64,000 nucleotides of DNA from Thecamonas trahens ATCC 50062 (Eukaryota; Apusozoa; Apusomonadida; Apusomonadidae). The translations under genes and the position numbers were made by a program. Shown here in pieces: positions 51,942 through 61,609 of this stretch. How positions within the stretch are numbered: the first letter of the stretch is position 1; every line of letters begins with the position of its first letter. A model generated the notes under the pieces. The model saw only the letters and a list, made by a program, of their open reading frames with translations. It ran no database searches and was not told the DNA's origin. The stretch is taken from assembly GCF_000142905.1 (NCBI RefSeq), contig NW_013657677.1:1-64000 (forward strand), in the 5' to 3' direction.

Positions 51942-53026
51942 ATGGACGACTCACTGCGGGCATCACTCCTAGGCTCTTCAGGTGTGGGTCTCACCTCCCC
52001 TCTGCGCTCCTCCTACCGCATCTCCTCTACACCCCGTGCCGCCATTGATGTAAGTGAATGAGTATGACTTGGGGGGGGGAGGGGGGGGAGAGGCTGGTGG
52101 GTGGCCGTTGAGTCGTCGGACTGCGGGAGAGGGGCCATGCGAGGGGGACAGAGGGAGGGGGGGGGGGGGATGGAAGCGATGGGAGGGCGGAATGGGGGGA
52201 TGCGGCGGTGGCAGGGCTTGTGGACTCATTATTGGTGGGATTGGTGCGGATTGGCTGGCGGACGGGCTGGTTGGTGGTTTGGTGGCCTGGTGGGGGTGAT
52301 CGATCACGATGGGGATGGCTGCAGGCGCAACGAGTTAACGAGTACAAGAACGAAAACGCGGCGCTGCGGGCTCAGGTGATGCTGCTAGAGGCGCAAGCGT
52401 CCGAGGCGATGGACACGGCGAGGTTGAACAAGCACACGCAGATGATCTCTGCCCTCTGCACCCGGCTCAAGGCGTACAAGGAGGCGAACGATCGGCTGTC
52501 GGCGCGGGCCCAGCAGGACGCCGCAGACGCAGAGGCTGCCCAGGCCGCATGCATCGTGCTGCAAGAGCAGGTCCGCGACGCCGACGACCGTGCCCGCAAG
52601 GCCGAGGATCGCGCCGCTGCTGCAGAGGCCCGCGCTCTCGCCGCAGGCGCTGACGCCGCAGACGCCCGTGAGGCCGCGACTGCCGCCACCCGTCGCGCCG
52701 TCCGCGCAGACGCCCGCGTCGATGAGCTCGAGGATGCCCTGCGCAAGGCAAGCAAGCGCGGTGACGCAGAGGCCAACGACGCCACGGCCGCCAAGGAGGC
52801 CGTCATTCGCCTCCAGGCCGAGGTCGCCGAGCTCCAGGCCGAGGTTGCCGCAAAGACGCAGGAGTTTGAGGCGCTTGCCTCGGCCTCGGCCGACCACGAG
52901 TCCACCATCGCCACCCTCTTTGCCGCCAACACGGCCAACAAGAAAAAGGCCGAGGCCCTCACCGCCGAGCTCGACGCCTACCGCACCGAGTTTGATACCA
53001 TCATGACCACGCTTGGCCAGCTGTAA
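51942..53026 (+). CDS. Coiled-coil protein of unknown function (269 residues, one intron)
   Basis: Exon 1 (51942-52049) encodes 36 residues from MDDSLRASLLGSSG to TPRAAID. A GTAAGT donor at 52050 and a GCTGCAG acceptor ending at 52324 define a 275-base intron with phase 0. Exon 2 (52325-53026) starts AQRVNEYKNENAALRAQVML and ends at TAA. Almost all of exon 2 is predicted coiled coil, Ala/Glu/Lys/Arg-rich with heptad spacing and no proline. The Ser/Arg-rich head looks unstructured. No family was recognised; a cytoskeletal or scaffolding role is possible. The stop lies 15 bases from that of the converging phosphatase gene. Confidence 0.8.
52050..52324 (+). other. Intron with poly-G tracts
   Basis: GT-AG intron of the coiled-coil gene. 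It is purine-rich on the coding strand, with G runs at 52071-52079, 52081-52088 and 52157-52169. This contrasts with the C-rich intron of the gene at 58376. Confidence 0.8.
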
Positions 53027-53041
53027 TACACACGCTTGCCC

Positions 53042-55084
53042 TCACTTGAACAGGTACCGCTTGCGCTTGGCCGTCGGCGATGTTGCCGAGCCGGGCGACG
53101 CCGTGCTTGCCGTCGCCTCGTCGTCGTCAGACTCGCTTCGCGCGCGCTTGCTGTTGCTCGACGGTGGCGTCGCCAGCATCGACGGGCTAGATGCTGCCAC
53201 GCTCGCTGCCCGCGAGCCGGGCGGTGCGTTGAGGAGCGCCGAGAGGTTCGGCACACACACTGTTCGCTCGATGGGGAACGGGAGCGGGTCCGCCGCCGCC
53301 GCCGCCTTCTCGCCACTACTCTCGCTCGCCGCGCTCATCGCCTGCGTCGGCTGTGTCGGCTGCGTCCTCCGCGGAGGCTGCGGCGGTGCTGCTGCTGCCC
53401 GCCGCGCCGTGCCTGGCTGCGTCGCCGATGCCATGACAATGACCCGGATCGCCGAGTCTGCCACAAGGACGCCGGCGGCCGAGTTGTACGACCCGCAGTA
53501 GTGCGAGGACGAAAAGACGGTGATGACCCGGGCAGACTTTTGGTAGGAGACTCCGAGCGACGGCGGCTGGTGGGCCCGGACAAGGAACGAGCATCCAGTC
53601 TTGGCCAGGAACGAGTCGACGGCCTCCGAGCCAAAGACCACCGTCCGCCCGCCGCGCGAGTTGAAGCCAAAGCCCGGCGGGAACGCCGGCTGCCGCGCAA
53701 GGACCGCCTCTTGCGCCTCAGTCGCCGGATCCGCCCACAGCAAGTCGGACAGCAGCGCAGACTCGTCTTCGTCGAGCTCATTATCATAGATCGGCCGCGG
53801 AAACGTGGCCAGCCGCTCCGCCACCGTCGGCGCCTGCCGGTTGGTCGACGACACTGCCGCCAGCTCGTGCACAATCCGCGGAATACCGCCGTGGACGCAG
53901 AAGATCTCCTTGTCCACAATCGCCGCAAACGGCATAAACGCAAACGCAAAGTTGACCGACCGCCACACCCGCTCGCCATCGACACGCACCTTGTCAGTCA
54001 TCTGCATGCACTGCGCAAGGAACGACGACGCCCCGTACAGCTCTGCGTCAGAGTTGACGCTCGCCATCTCGTGGTTGCCACGCAGCAGAAAGACCTTGTT
54101 CGGCGCAAGGATCTTGAGCGCAAGCAGGTATCCGATCGTCTCCAGCGAGTGCGCCCCGCGGTCGACGTAGTCGCCCAGAAACAGGACAGACGCCGGACAA
54201 AGCTTGATGCCCAGAGGCCAGAACCGGTCCTCAAACAGCCGCAAGTCGCGGTAGTTGCCGTGCAGGTCGCCCAGAATGTACGTCGGCGCGCTCACAGAGA
54301 GCAGGATCCGGTCGCGCTTCACCACTCTGCTCGCCCGCTCCGCAACCTGGCACAGCTCGCTCACAAACTTGAGCCGCGCCGCGCGGCTCACCCACTTGTG
54401 GCTCGGCTGTAGCACTGCGTCCATCTCGTGCACAGCCTCGCTCCCGTCCCGTGCCACAAAGCTCGAGTTCAGAATCGCCAGCAGCGACTCGGCCAACATC
54501 ACATCCTGTGCATCAATCTCGTCGTCGTCATCATCGTCATCGTCATCGTTATCGTTACTACGAGTCTCGCCGGCTGCTGTCCTGCCCCTCCTGCCGGCCT
54601 CGCCACTTCCAGCAGCAGTGCCAGAGGCGCGCGAGCCTCTGCCCGGGTCCAAGCTCGCAGGCTTGCCCGCCCGAGCCCGCCCAGGCGGGAAGAGCGCCGA
54701 CCACGAAGCCGAAGTCAGCATCCGCTCCGGGAACGGCGCCGAGGTCACCACCTTGCCATCACGAGTCACGTCGAGATAGTCCGGGTCGACAGCATACTTT
54801 GTCCGCCCGGCCGCCGCATGCCCGCACCGCGAGCACACTGCCTCAGTCTCAGACGAACCACCAGCCGAGCTTCCTGACATTGGATCTGCTCTACTTGTCG
54901 CATTCTCCGCATTCTCCGGCTTTGTACCCTCGCCCACGACCACCTGTGTCGCTGACGACGCCACGTCGGTCCCGGTCTCCTCCGAGTCGGAGACCGAGTC
55001 GGTGAAGAGCGGCTGCGACGACATCAACTCTGTCCTTCCGAGCTCCTCTGCAGCCTCGAGTTCCACACGCCCTTCTCGGGCCAT
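53042..55084 (-). CDS. PPP-family serine/threonine protein phosphatase (680 residues)
   Basis: Removes phosphate from Ser/Thr in proteins using two metal ions. All PPP signature motifs are present: GDLHGN at residues 272-277, GDYVDRG at 304-310, RGNHE at 335-339, HGG at 398-400, LLWADP, RAHQ (His 505) and HYCG. The six expected metal ligands are Asp273, His275, Asp305, Asn337, His398 and His505. The start at 55084 is preferred over the in-frame ATG at 55249, whose extra 55 residues look like translated 5' flank. The N-terminal 260 residues are low complexity, with one CxxC (CSRCG) and a run of about nine Asp. The C-terminal tail is Ser/Ala/Pro-rich and ends in a KRKR-type basic patch that could be a nuclear signal. 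The subfamily cannot be fixed from motifs alone; PP1/PP2A-like or a protist-specific branch are options. Confidence 0.9.
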   Translation of the reverse strand: MAREGRVELEAAEELGRTELMSSQPLFTDSVSDSEETGTDVASSATQVVVGEGTKPENAENATSRADPMSGSSAGGSSETEAVCSRCGHAAAGRTKYAVDPDYLDVTRDGKVVTSAPFPERMLTSASWSALFPPGRARAGKPASLDPGRGSRASGTAAGSGEAGRRGRTAAGETRSNDNDDDDDDDDDEIDAQDVMLAESLLAILNSSFVARDGSEAVHEMDAVLQPSHKWVSRAARLKFVSELCQVAERASRVVKRDRILLSVSAPTYILGDLHGNYRDLRLFEDRFWPLGIKLCPASVLFLGDYVDRGAHSLETIGYLLALKILAPNKVFLLRGNHEMASVNSDAELYGASSFLAQCMQMTDKVRVDGERVWRSVNFAFAFMPFAAIVDKEIFCVHGGIPRIVHELAAVSSTNRQAPTVAERLATFPRPIYDNELDEDESALLSDLLWADPATEAQEAVLARQPAFPPGFGFNSRGGRTVVFGSEAVDSFLAKTGCSFLVRAHQPPSLGVSYQKSARVITVFSSSHYCGSYNSAAGVLVADSAIRVIVMASATQPGTARRAAAAPPQPPRRTQPTQPTQAMSAASESSGEKAAAAADPLPFPIERTVCVPNLSALLNAPPGSRAASVAASSPSMLATPPSSNSKRARSESDDDEATASTASPGSATSPTAKRKRYLFK
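54520..54562 (-). repeat. ATC/GTC microsatellite encoding a poly-Asp tract
   Basis: Near-perfect trinucleotide repeat in the coding region of the phosphatase that yields about nine consecutive Asp on the - strand. It is likely to be length-variable and forms part of the disordered N-terminal extension. Confidence 0.8.
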
Positions 55085-55567
55085 GACTACTTGTTTGCGT
55101 CGAGTGAAGACGAGTATGTACGGGGGGGGTCTGGGGGGAGGCTGTTCTTCCCCCCTGTGGCTCTTGTCTCTGCGTCCACTGATCAGCCGCGTTTGCCAGA
55201 TCGCACCAAAAGGTCGTGAAACGGACAAAAAAGGTCGCAAAGTGCGCACACTTCACAAAGATAATAGCAAACGTCCCATGGAACACTCTCTATGAGACTG
55301 GGGGGGGGATCGGGATCGCGTGCGATGGATACGCAAGAACGATGTGTGATGTGGGTGTGGAGCTAGAGATGGCGTAGGTACACGATGTGTGTCTAATGCG
55401 GTCGTACCACGCTGGAGGTAGGCTCTTGAGCTGGTATGTGTGTTGATCAGGTGTTGGTAAGGAACTCTACAGCAGGTGTGTACTCTGACTGGGATCAGGC
55501 AACAAAGATAGGGAGGGATAGGGATATGGATAGGAGTGAGGGGAGGGCCAGGGTGGAGAGCCACGGC
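55085..55567. other. Intergenic region between phosphatase and stress-protein genes
   Basis: Both flanking genes are on the - strand, so these 483 bases hold the phosphatase promoter and the 3' flank of the universal-stress-protein gene. G runs on the + strand at 55122-55129 and 55300-55308 are C runs on the transcribed genes' sense strand. No gene or RNA was recognised. Confidence 0.6.
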
Positions 55568-56416
55568 TCAAACACGCGAGTCGGCAACATGTGGCATGGG
55601 CGGAACATACTCGCCCTTGACGATGAGAACGTCTGCGCCGGCATTGACCGCGACGTACTTGGCGGTCGAGCCGAGCGCCTTGCGACGGAAGCCAACGAGC
55701 GCCCGCGGGGTGCGGGCAAGAACAATTAGGTCGATGCCGTGGCCCTCGGCCGCGAGGCAGATGAACTCGCCGAGGTGATACGACCGCCCGACAAGTCCGA
55801 TGACATTGTCGATGCCGGCAGAGCGCGCCGCGTCGACGTAGTACGCCACCACTCGCTTAGCCCGATCAAGCGCCACCACATCCTGCCCAGCCCGTGACAG
55901 TTCGTTTGGCACCACCGAAATCACATGCAACATGTCGCTCTCGGCATCCATCAGCCCAGCCGCAGCCACAAACGCCGCGTAGCAGCCGACAGACTCATCC
56001 ACGGGAATCATGAGCTTCCGCTGCTGTCCGCCTGCTGCTCGCCCGCCTCCACCCATTGACGCCGCAATGATCATCGAACCCGGCGAGCTGTTGATCGAGG
56101 AGTTGGTTGAGCGGCGGGAGACCACCGCATCACCTCCATCGTCGTCCTGCTCCGATCCAGGAGGACCAAGGGCAGCTTCTGCAGCGGCGGCCTCCCTCTC
56201 TGCCCGAGCAGCGCGCGATGCAGCAGCAGCATCAGCAGCCTCTCCGGCTGCCCGAAAGGCATCCAATGAGAGATCGTCATCAAAGCGAAGAACAATGACA
56301 TCGTCAAGCGCAGCATCAGGCACGGCATCGATGAGTGCTGCCAGTCCGGCCGTAGCAGGGTCGTCTGCTCCTGTCACCGCAGCCCAAGCCGACGAAAGAA
56401 ACGACTTGACAGCCAT
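55568..56416 (-). CDS. Universal stress protein (UspA-like) domain protein (282 residues)
   Basis: The C-terminal half (residues about 133-267) is a UspA-type Rossmann-like domain. It starts at KLMIPVDESVGCYAAF, has LHVISVVP as the second strand, then GHGIDLIVLARTPRAL and the nucleotide-loop region GFRRKALGSTAKYVAV, and ends in ADVLIVK. The glycine pattern is close to the ATP-binding G-2x-G-9x-G(S/T), but the first Gly positions are altered (ARTPR), so ATP binding is uncertain. The N-terminal 130 residues are Ala/Glu-rich then Ser/Gly-rich and match no family I recognise. Start ATG is at 56416 and the stop is TGA. Such proteins are linked to stress responses in bacteria, plants and protists; the partner here is unknown. 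Confidence 0.85.
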   Translation of the reverse strand: MAVKSFLSSAWAAVTGADDPATAGLAALIDAVPDAALDDVIVLRFDDDLSLDAFRAAGEAADAAAASRAARAEREAAAAEAALGPPGSEQDDDGGDAVVSRRSTNSSINSSPGSMIIAASMGGGGRAAGGQQRKLMIPVDESVGCYAAFVAAAGLMDAESDMLHVISVVPNELSRAGQDVVALDRAKRVVAYYVDAARSAGIDNVIGLVGRSYHLGEFICLAAEGHGIDLIVLARTPRALVGFRRKALGSTAKYVAVNAGADVLIVKGEYVPPMPHVADSRV

Positions 56417-56713
56417 GGCTCTTGCTATCCTCTGTCTCTATATGGCTACGTGTCCTCGTTGCAGATTGACTTGGCCAGGCGTGCGGTGTGGTCGTCCCCG
56501 CTCACTGCGCCTGTCCGTGCCAAGAACGTGACCTCGTCCCCCACCATCGGTGTCAGAGTCGTATCGCTGTCATGTGGGCCACGCCAATCTGAGGAGCAGA
56601 GGCGGCAGGCCGCCACTCTTCCAAGTCTGACTCGGCACGTTACACGTTCATTAATGCTATTCTGCCCTTTGGTCGTCGTCCAAGACATTGCTCAGTCTCG
56701 AGCTCGTCACGAT
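56417..56713. other. Intergenic region upstream of the stress-protein gene
   Basis: These 297 bases separate two - strand genes. They hold the 3' flank of the LSM14 homologue and the promoter of the stress-protein gene. Composition is less GC-rich than the coding DNA. No gene or RNA was recognised. Confidence 0.55.
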
Positions 56714-58159
56714 CTACGAGGTAAAGCCGTAGGCATTGGTCCTTCTCCCGTTGCCGCCTGACCGCCCGCCGCGGCCACGGCCTCGGCCTCCGCCGCGGCG
56801 GTTGCGGTTGCGGTTGCGGTTGCGGTTACGGTTGCGGTTGTTGTTCGACCGCTGTGCCGTCGACGCCGTCGTGCCAAAGGTCTCCGAGTCGAGCTCGGCC
56901 TGCTTGGCCCGCATCTCACGGCCGGTCACGCCGGCCTGCGCCCGCTTGGCCCGATCCGACGCGTCGTTGGAGATGGTGTCAAAGAACGACGACTTCTCGT
57001 ACTTGCCCAGGTCATCGTCGAGATCGCCCGTCGCCACCGTTGCCGCCGCCGCAAACCGCTTGTTTGCCGCACCAAAGTCAAACTCTGCGTCAGGCACCGC
57101 CGGCGGCGCGCGCGACGCAGGGTGCGCGCTCCCTTGGCTCCGCCGATTCCCTTCCTGGTTCCCGCCCTGATTCCGGCTCTGGTTCTTACCACGTGCGCCT
57201 TGCCGCCCACCGTGCTTCTGCGCGCCGCCCTTGGGCGCCAGAGACCGCCCGCCGAGTGTCGGCAGCGATGTCTGCGACGGTGGCAGCAGCGACGTCGGCG
57301 CGGCCGATTGCACCGGCGGATGGACAAGCGGCTGGGCCGGGAGGCGAGCCTGAGCAGCCTGTGCTTGAGCAGCCTGCGCCTGTGTCGCCGCCGCCGCCTG
57401 CGCCTGTGTCGCCGCCGCCGCCTGCGCCTGCGCCTTGACCTGTGCCGCCTGCGCCGCCACCAGCTGCTGATGATACAACATCATCTGCTGCTGCTGGTAC
57501 ATCTGCTGCTGTTGCTGCGCGTACAGCACCTGAGCCGTCTGCTGGCTCGGCTGGCTGGCATCGGTTTGCGCCGGCGTCGCCAGCCCGCCCCACCCAGCGG
57601 GCGCAGGCGCAGGCGCAGTCGTAGGCGCAGGCTCAGGCACAGGTGCAGGCACAGGTGCAGGCGCAACAGCCTCAGGTGCTCCCGCCACGGCCGCCACCCG
57701 CAAGTCGGCAATGTCCGAGCCCTTGAAGATGAGAAAGTCGTCGACCTTGGCCGAGGCTGCGACCTCATTGGCGCCACCTGTGCGACCCTCTGTTCCAAAC
57801 GACCGCACTGTCCACCCACACCCATGTACAATCATATCCACCCATACCAACCAACCATGTCAGTCATGTCATCTCTACCTTCTCTCCCCCCCCTCTTTCG
57901 TCCCATACTCCCACCATGCACTTTGCCTGCCCCCTCTTACCCCTCGCGCCACGTCGCGTCTGTCGCTTCAAAAAACCCCTCTTCGAGGTCCGAGGGGGGG
58001 GAGGTGGGGGGGGGTACACACAACGCGTGTATGGAGGCACGTACCGTTCTGGAGAGCTACTGTGTGGTTTTGAGCATCGATAGAGTACAGAGTACCCACA
58101 TACCGGACCTGGGTCTTGCAAAGAAGCTCGATTTGTGAGCCGAAATACAACTGGTCCAT
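56714..58159 (-). CDS. LSM14: LSM14/Scd6/RAP55 family mRNP-granule protein (402 residues, one intron)
   Basis: Binds mRNA and decapping or translation-repression factors in P-bodies and stress granules. Exon 1 (58159-58045) encodes MDQLYFGSQIELLCKTQVRY, GTLYSIDAQNHTVALQN. The intron is 58044-57808 (GTACGT donor, GGACAG acceptor, phase 1). Exon 2 restores VRSFGTEGR and FKGSDIADLRV, completing the LSm14 domain (residues 1 to about 77). Next come a Pro/Ala/Gln-rich linker with Gln runs, an FDF box (EFDF at 280-283), an FFD box (313-315), a TFG box (348-350) and an Arg-Asn/RGG tail. This order is diagnostic for the family. The ATG at 58159 is preferred over an in-frame one at 58255 because LSM14 proteins begin directly at the LSm fold. 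It is divergent from the gene at 58376. Confidence 0.95.
56797..56846 (-). repeat. Hexanucleotide repeat encoding Arg-Asn dipeptides
   Basis: About seven tandem TTGCGG units (one changed to TTACGG) on the + strand encode an (Asn-Arg)n run just before the RGG-rich C-terminus of the LSM14 homologue. It extends the RNA-binding basic tail and is likely to vary in length. Confidence 0.85.
57808..58044 (-). other. Intron of the LSM14 homologue
   Basis: 237-base GT-AG intron. Near its donor end the + strand carries G runs (57993-58000 and 58005-58013), which are poly-C on the sense strand. The splice joins AAC-G to TG-CGG and rebuilds the conserved VRSFGTE strand of the LSm domain. Confidence 0.85.
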
Positions 58160-58375
58160 CCTGCCCGCGTAGAGAGGAAGGTGTGTGTGGCCGGTCACAA
58201 TCCGCAGCCACCGCCCGCAGCCCGCAGCCCGCAACCAGCCGAGTCGCTCTGCCACCCATCAACTACGACCTTTTTTCCCCATCAACCACGACCTTTTTCC
58301 CGCCCACCTCTCACCGCTCCTCCCCCTCCCCCCCTCCCCCCCAACCCACCTGGCTCCTGCTTGCGAGTATTCACC
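58160..58375. promoter_or_regulatory. Divergent promoter region of the LSM14 homologue and the coiled-coil gene
   Basis: Only 216 bases separate the two start codons, so the two genes probably share a bidirectional promoter. The region holds an imperfect tandem direct repeat of about 22 bases (58258-58301, units CATCAACTACGACCTTTT and CATCAACCACGACCTTTT), a CCGCAGCC-type repeat at 58200-58240 and a C-rich stretch close to 58376. Confidence 0.55.
58258..58301 (+). repeat. Imperfect tandem repeat in the divergent promoter
   Basis: Two adjacent copies of about 22 bases differ at one internal base (ACTACG versus ACCACG) and in T-run length. They could be paired binding sites for a regulator of one or both flanking genes. 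Confidence 0.75.
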
Positions 58376-60366
58376 ATGGAAGGCCTCGCTGCCGAGTTTC
58401 AAGCAGCGCGGGCACGCCAACGTCAAATGGATGGTATGCTTACAATGCCTCCAACCTGCACCTTGCCCGTCCCCCCCCCCCCCCCCCCCCCCCCCCCCTT
58501 CCCCCCTTCCCTTGCCGCCCAACGTGCGCATGATCGCGATCTTGGCGCCAACCCTCCCCCACCTCCTCACAGCCCGCCCTCCCCTCCACCCCCCCCTCCC
58601 CCCACACACCCTCGAACATCATAGACATTGTTGGGCTAATCATGCAGCGACGTGGGGCTTCTCGCACCGATGAGGCGAGCACGGCGCCCGACAGCAGCCG
58701 CCCGGACATGCAAGCGGCGGGCGAGTTCGCGACCGAGTCGGCACAGAAAGGCGGCAAGAGCAAGCGGGCGAGCAAGGCAAAGCCAAAGAAGAAGAAAAGG
58801 ACGTCCAAGAGCGGCAAAAAGGCAAGCAAGAAGAGCGCCAAGACAAGAGCAACAAAAGCCGCTGGCAGTTTGCAGCCTCCTTCCGACAGCTCCGGCCCGA
58901 CTGAAGCATCAGCTGCTCGCCTAGCTGATGCACTTGCTCCAGCAGCTTACCAGCGGAGCAGAGGAGAGGGCGCGTTGGTGGCTGCCGCCCGGACGGCGGA
59001 AAACATGGCGGAAAGCGTCCAAGTTCCGGTGGTGGCGGGCGTCATGGAAGCGATGGCCGAGCTGGCTCGGGTGGCGCATGGTGCCTGTGTTGTATTCGTG
59101 CAGGATGAGCCGCCGCAGCCCGACGACACTCAGTATGCGGTGTCTGTGGTGGATGCTGCTGCTGTGACGGTGCTCAAGGCCGCTCAGGGCCTCGCCGATG
59201 CTGGTGGTGGTGCCGCCGTTCTCGACGCCGCCGCCAACCTTGTCCGTCTGGCCAAGCATCTCAACGGTGCCGTCATCACTCTGGCCGCAAACCCCGGCTC
59301 CAGCCTTGCGCTCGATGCCCTCGACGCATCTGCCGTCACCCTTGCTGGTGCCTTGATGTCGTGGATGGGTGTTCCCGACTCGGATCCAGAGCCGCAGCCG
59401 AGTTCTTCCGTCACGCCTGCGCCTGCGCCTACGCCTGCGCCCACGCCCGCGCCTGCGCCCGCGCCTACGCCTGCGCCTGCGCCTATGACTACACCTGTGC
59501 CTATGACTACGCCTGCGCCTGCGCCTGCGCCTGCGCCTGCGCCTGCGCCTATGACAACACCTACGCCTACACAGGCTGCAGCATCCCCTGCACCTGCACC
59601 TTCGCCGCCTGCGCCGGCCATCACCGCCACTCCTGCGCCCGCGTCGTCTACGCCGGCCACCCCCACCACCCCCACCCCCACCACCCCCACCCCCATCCCC
59701 ACCACTCCCACCTTCCCCATCCCCAACACCGCCACCGCCACCCCAACCACCCCCATCCCCACCCCCACCCCTTCCTCCATGTCCGCCACCCCCATCTCCC
59801 CCACCTCTCCTACCTCCACGCCTCCATCCCCCTCTCCGCCCCCGCCCCCGCCACCCCACCCACCCCCCGGCCTCGCGCGCGCGCCCGCCGCGCCCACCGC
59901 CCGCCTCTCACTCGCCGCTCTCGCCGGGCTCCCGCCCCACACTCTGACTCGCCGCTGTCGCCCATGGCCCGCCCCACTCGCACCCACTCGCTCTCGCTCT
60001 CGCCGCTCTCGCCAGATTCAATCGCGTCGTACGCATCGCCTCAACCCCAACTCCAACTCCAACCTCAACCCCAATCCGACCCGCAGCCAGAGCTCCACAC
60101 CATCATGCTCGGCCTGCAAAGCCAGCTGGCAAAGCTACAGGCCGACAACGAGGCTCTCCGCTCCGAGCTCACCGCCTCGTACGAGGCCAAGCTTGCCTCC
60201 ATGGAGGCCACCCTCGCCACAGAGCGCAGCTCCATGACCTCGCAACTCGAGTCGCTGCTCGCTGAAAAAGCTCAGCTGCAGGAGAACCATGCCCGCCAGA
60301 TGGCCTCACTCGAAGCCACTCTGCACGCTGTCCAAAACCAGCTCTGCACCCTTGCATCGGCCTCCA

Positions 60367-60397
<31 letters not shown>

Positions 60398-61586
60398 CTC
60401 TGTTCTTCGTGCCCGCTATGCCGCGCCCAACACTCCGGCCTCACCGGCAGCTGTTGACTCACCGCTGGCGCCGCTCAAAGGCATCGGTGTTGTCCGTCGC
60501 CAAACCTCGCTCCCGCCGCCACCTGCCGCGCCTCTTCAGACCACGTCGCCTCCGGCCGACATGGAGATCTCCATGGCCGTTGCCCATGACGACGAGAACG
60601 TCGACTCGACGAACACCCTCGCCGGCCACGCCTATGACAGCGACCTCCGCTCTGACATCGAGGCCCTCATCCAGGCTCAGCTCTACACCCACGAGCACCT
60701 TGCGTCACTGCAGACGCAGCTCGACTCGATTGCCGCGCCTGCGCCGTTCCCGCCCGCTTCCGGTCGCCAGCACGTCTTTGCCCCGGCGCCGCTGCCCGCG
60801 CTGGACCCGGCCGACTCGCCGGTTGTCCCGGCCTTTCTCCGCCAACATCCTCACACCTCCGTCCATCACAACGAGCTCGACATGGAGCTCTCGCTCGCCG
60901 AGGCCACCGCGGCCATGGACCTCGCCTCACCGCCGCGCCACCGTCAAGCGTCGCCCGACTCGGCCTCGCCGCTTGCCTCGCCCATCCTCTCCGACTCGGT
61001 CGTCGATGGCCACGCCAGCACGGCCGAGACGATGCCAGTCGATGCGACTGCCGCCGATCACGACTCGATCGCCGGTCTCTTGCGCCGGATGAACGACCGC
61101 CTGGACGCCATCGAGCAGCGCGCCGCCCTCCGCTCGCCGCCCGGCCGCTACACCTCGCACACCCTCGCCGCCGCCCGCTCCTCCATCCTCGGCAAGGCCA
61201 CACCGTCGCCCATGGCCCACCGCACAGCCGTTCTCCCACCACAAGGTCCGTCGGCAAGCGACCTGCGCTTCCGCTGGGACCGCCGCAGAGCCCGCCTCGC
61301 CGCTGGCTCTAGCGCCCGCACCAGCCGCTCCTCGCGCGCCACGCTCCACGCCGCCCCGCTCACCCCCATCTCCAAGTACGCGCACTTGCTCGACGCTGAG
61401 ACTCCCCCGCTGAGGCGGAGCATCCGCCCCGGCGAGCCGCTGTCGTGGGACGAGCTCGACCACCACCACTCTCACGCTCACTCTCACTACCGCCCGCCGC
61501 CCCGCCGCCCCACCGCCTCGCCGGCCCCGGTTGCTCTCGACATGGCCGCCCTCGCCTCGCTCACCGCCACCCCAACCCACTACTGA
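58376..61586 (+). CDS. Low-complexity coiled-coil protein of unknown function (about 1,006 residues, one intron, one frame break)
   Basis: Exon 1 (58376-58433) encodes MEGLAAEFQAARARQRQM. An intron (58434-58624, GTATGC donor, TCATAG acceptor, phase 1) joins it to DIVGLIMQRRG. Then come a Lys-rich basic region, an Ala-rich helical region (about 58920-59380), a long Pro/Ala/Thr tract (59410-59880), a coiled coil (about 60090-60360, LQSQLAKLQADNEALRSEL), an SP-repeat, a shorter helix near 60640-60730 and a basic Ser/Pro/Arg-rich C-terminus. The frame must shift once near 59926-59928 (GGG); one added base there, or nearby in the low-complexity tract, keeps it open to TGA at 61584. Alternatives are a downstream gene beginning at 59964 or a missed small intron. 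The family was not recognised; the profile suits a scaffold or cytoskeleton-associated protein. Confidence 0.65.
58471..58498 (+). repeat. Poly-C run (28 C) in an intron
   Basis: Longest homopolymer in the window, inside the intron of the gene at 58376, close to the donor. True length is uncertain. Confidence 0.9.
59410..59800 (+). repeat. GCGCCTRC- and CCCCAC-type low-complexity coding tract
   Basis: Imperfect tandem short repeats (59410-59580: units such as CCTGCGCCTA; 59640-59800: units such as CCCCCACCA). They encode Pro-Ala-Pro-Thr and Thr-Pro-rich runs. Replication slippage and sequencing errors are both likely here, and the apparent frame break of the gene lies just downstream. Confidence 0.8.
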
Positions 61587-61609
61587 CCTACGCTCGCCTC
61601 ATGCTGTAT

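Noticed and set aside
53036-54412. Long + strand frame opposite the phosphatase
   Set aside because: It is Arg/His-rich shadow translation of the strongly supported - strand phosphatase gene.
55085-55249. Earlier in-frame start of the phosphatase
   Set aside because: The extra 55 residues resemble translated non-coding DNA (Arg/Pro-rich, spanning a homopolymer run), and the ATG at 55084 has a good purine-flanked context.
58160-58255. Earlier in-frame start of the LSM14 homologue
   Set aside because: Family members begin directly at the LSm fold, as MDQLYFGSQ does at 58159.
58181-58673. Pro-rich open frames across the poly-C region
   Set aside because: They are translations of the divergent promoter and of the C-rich intron, and end soon after it.
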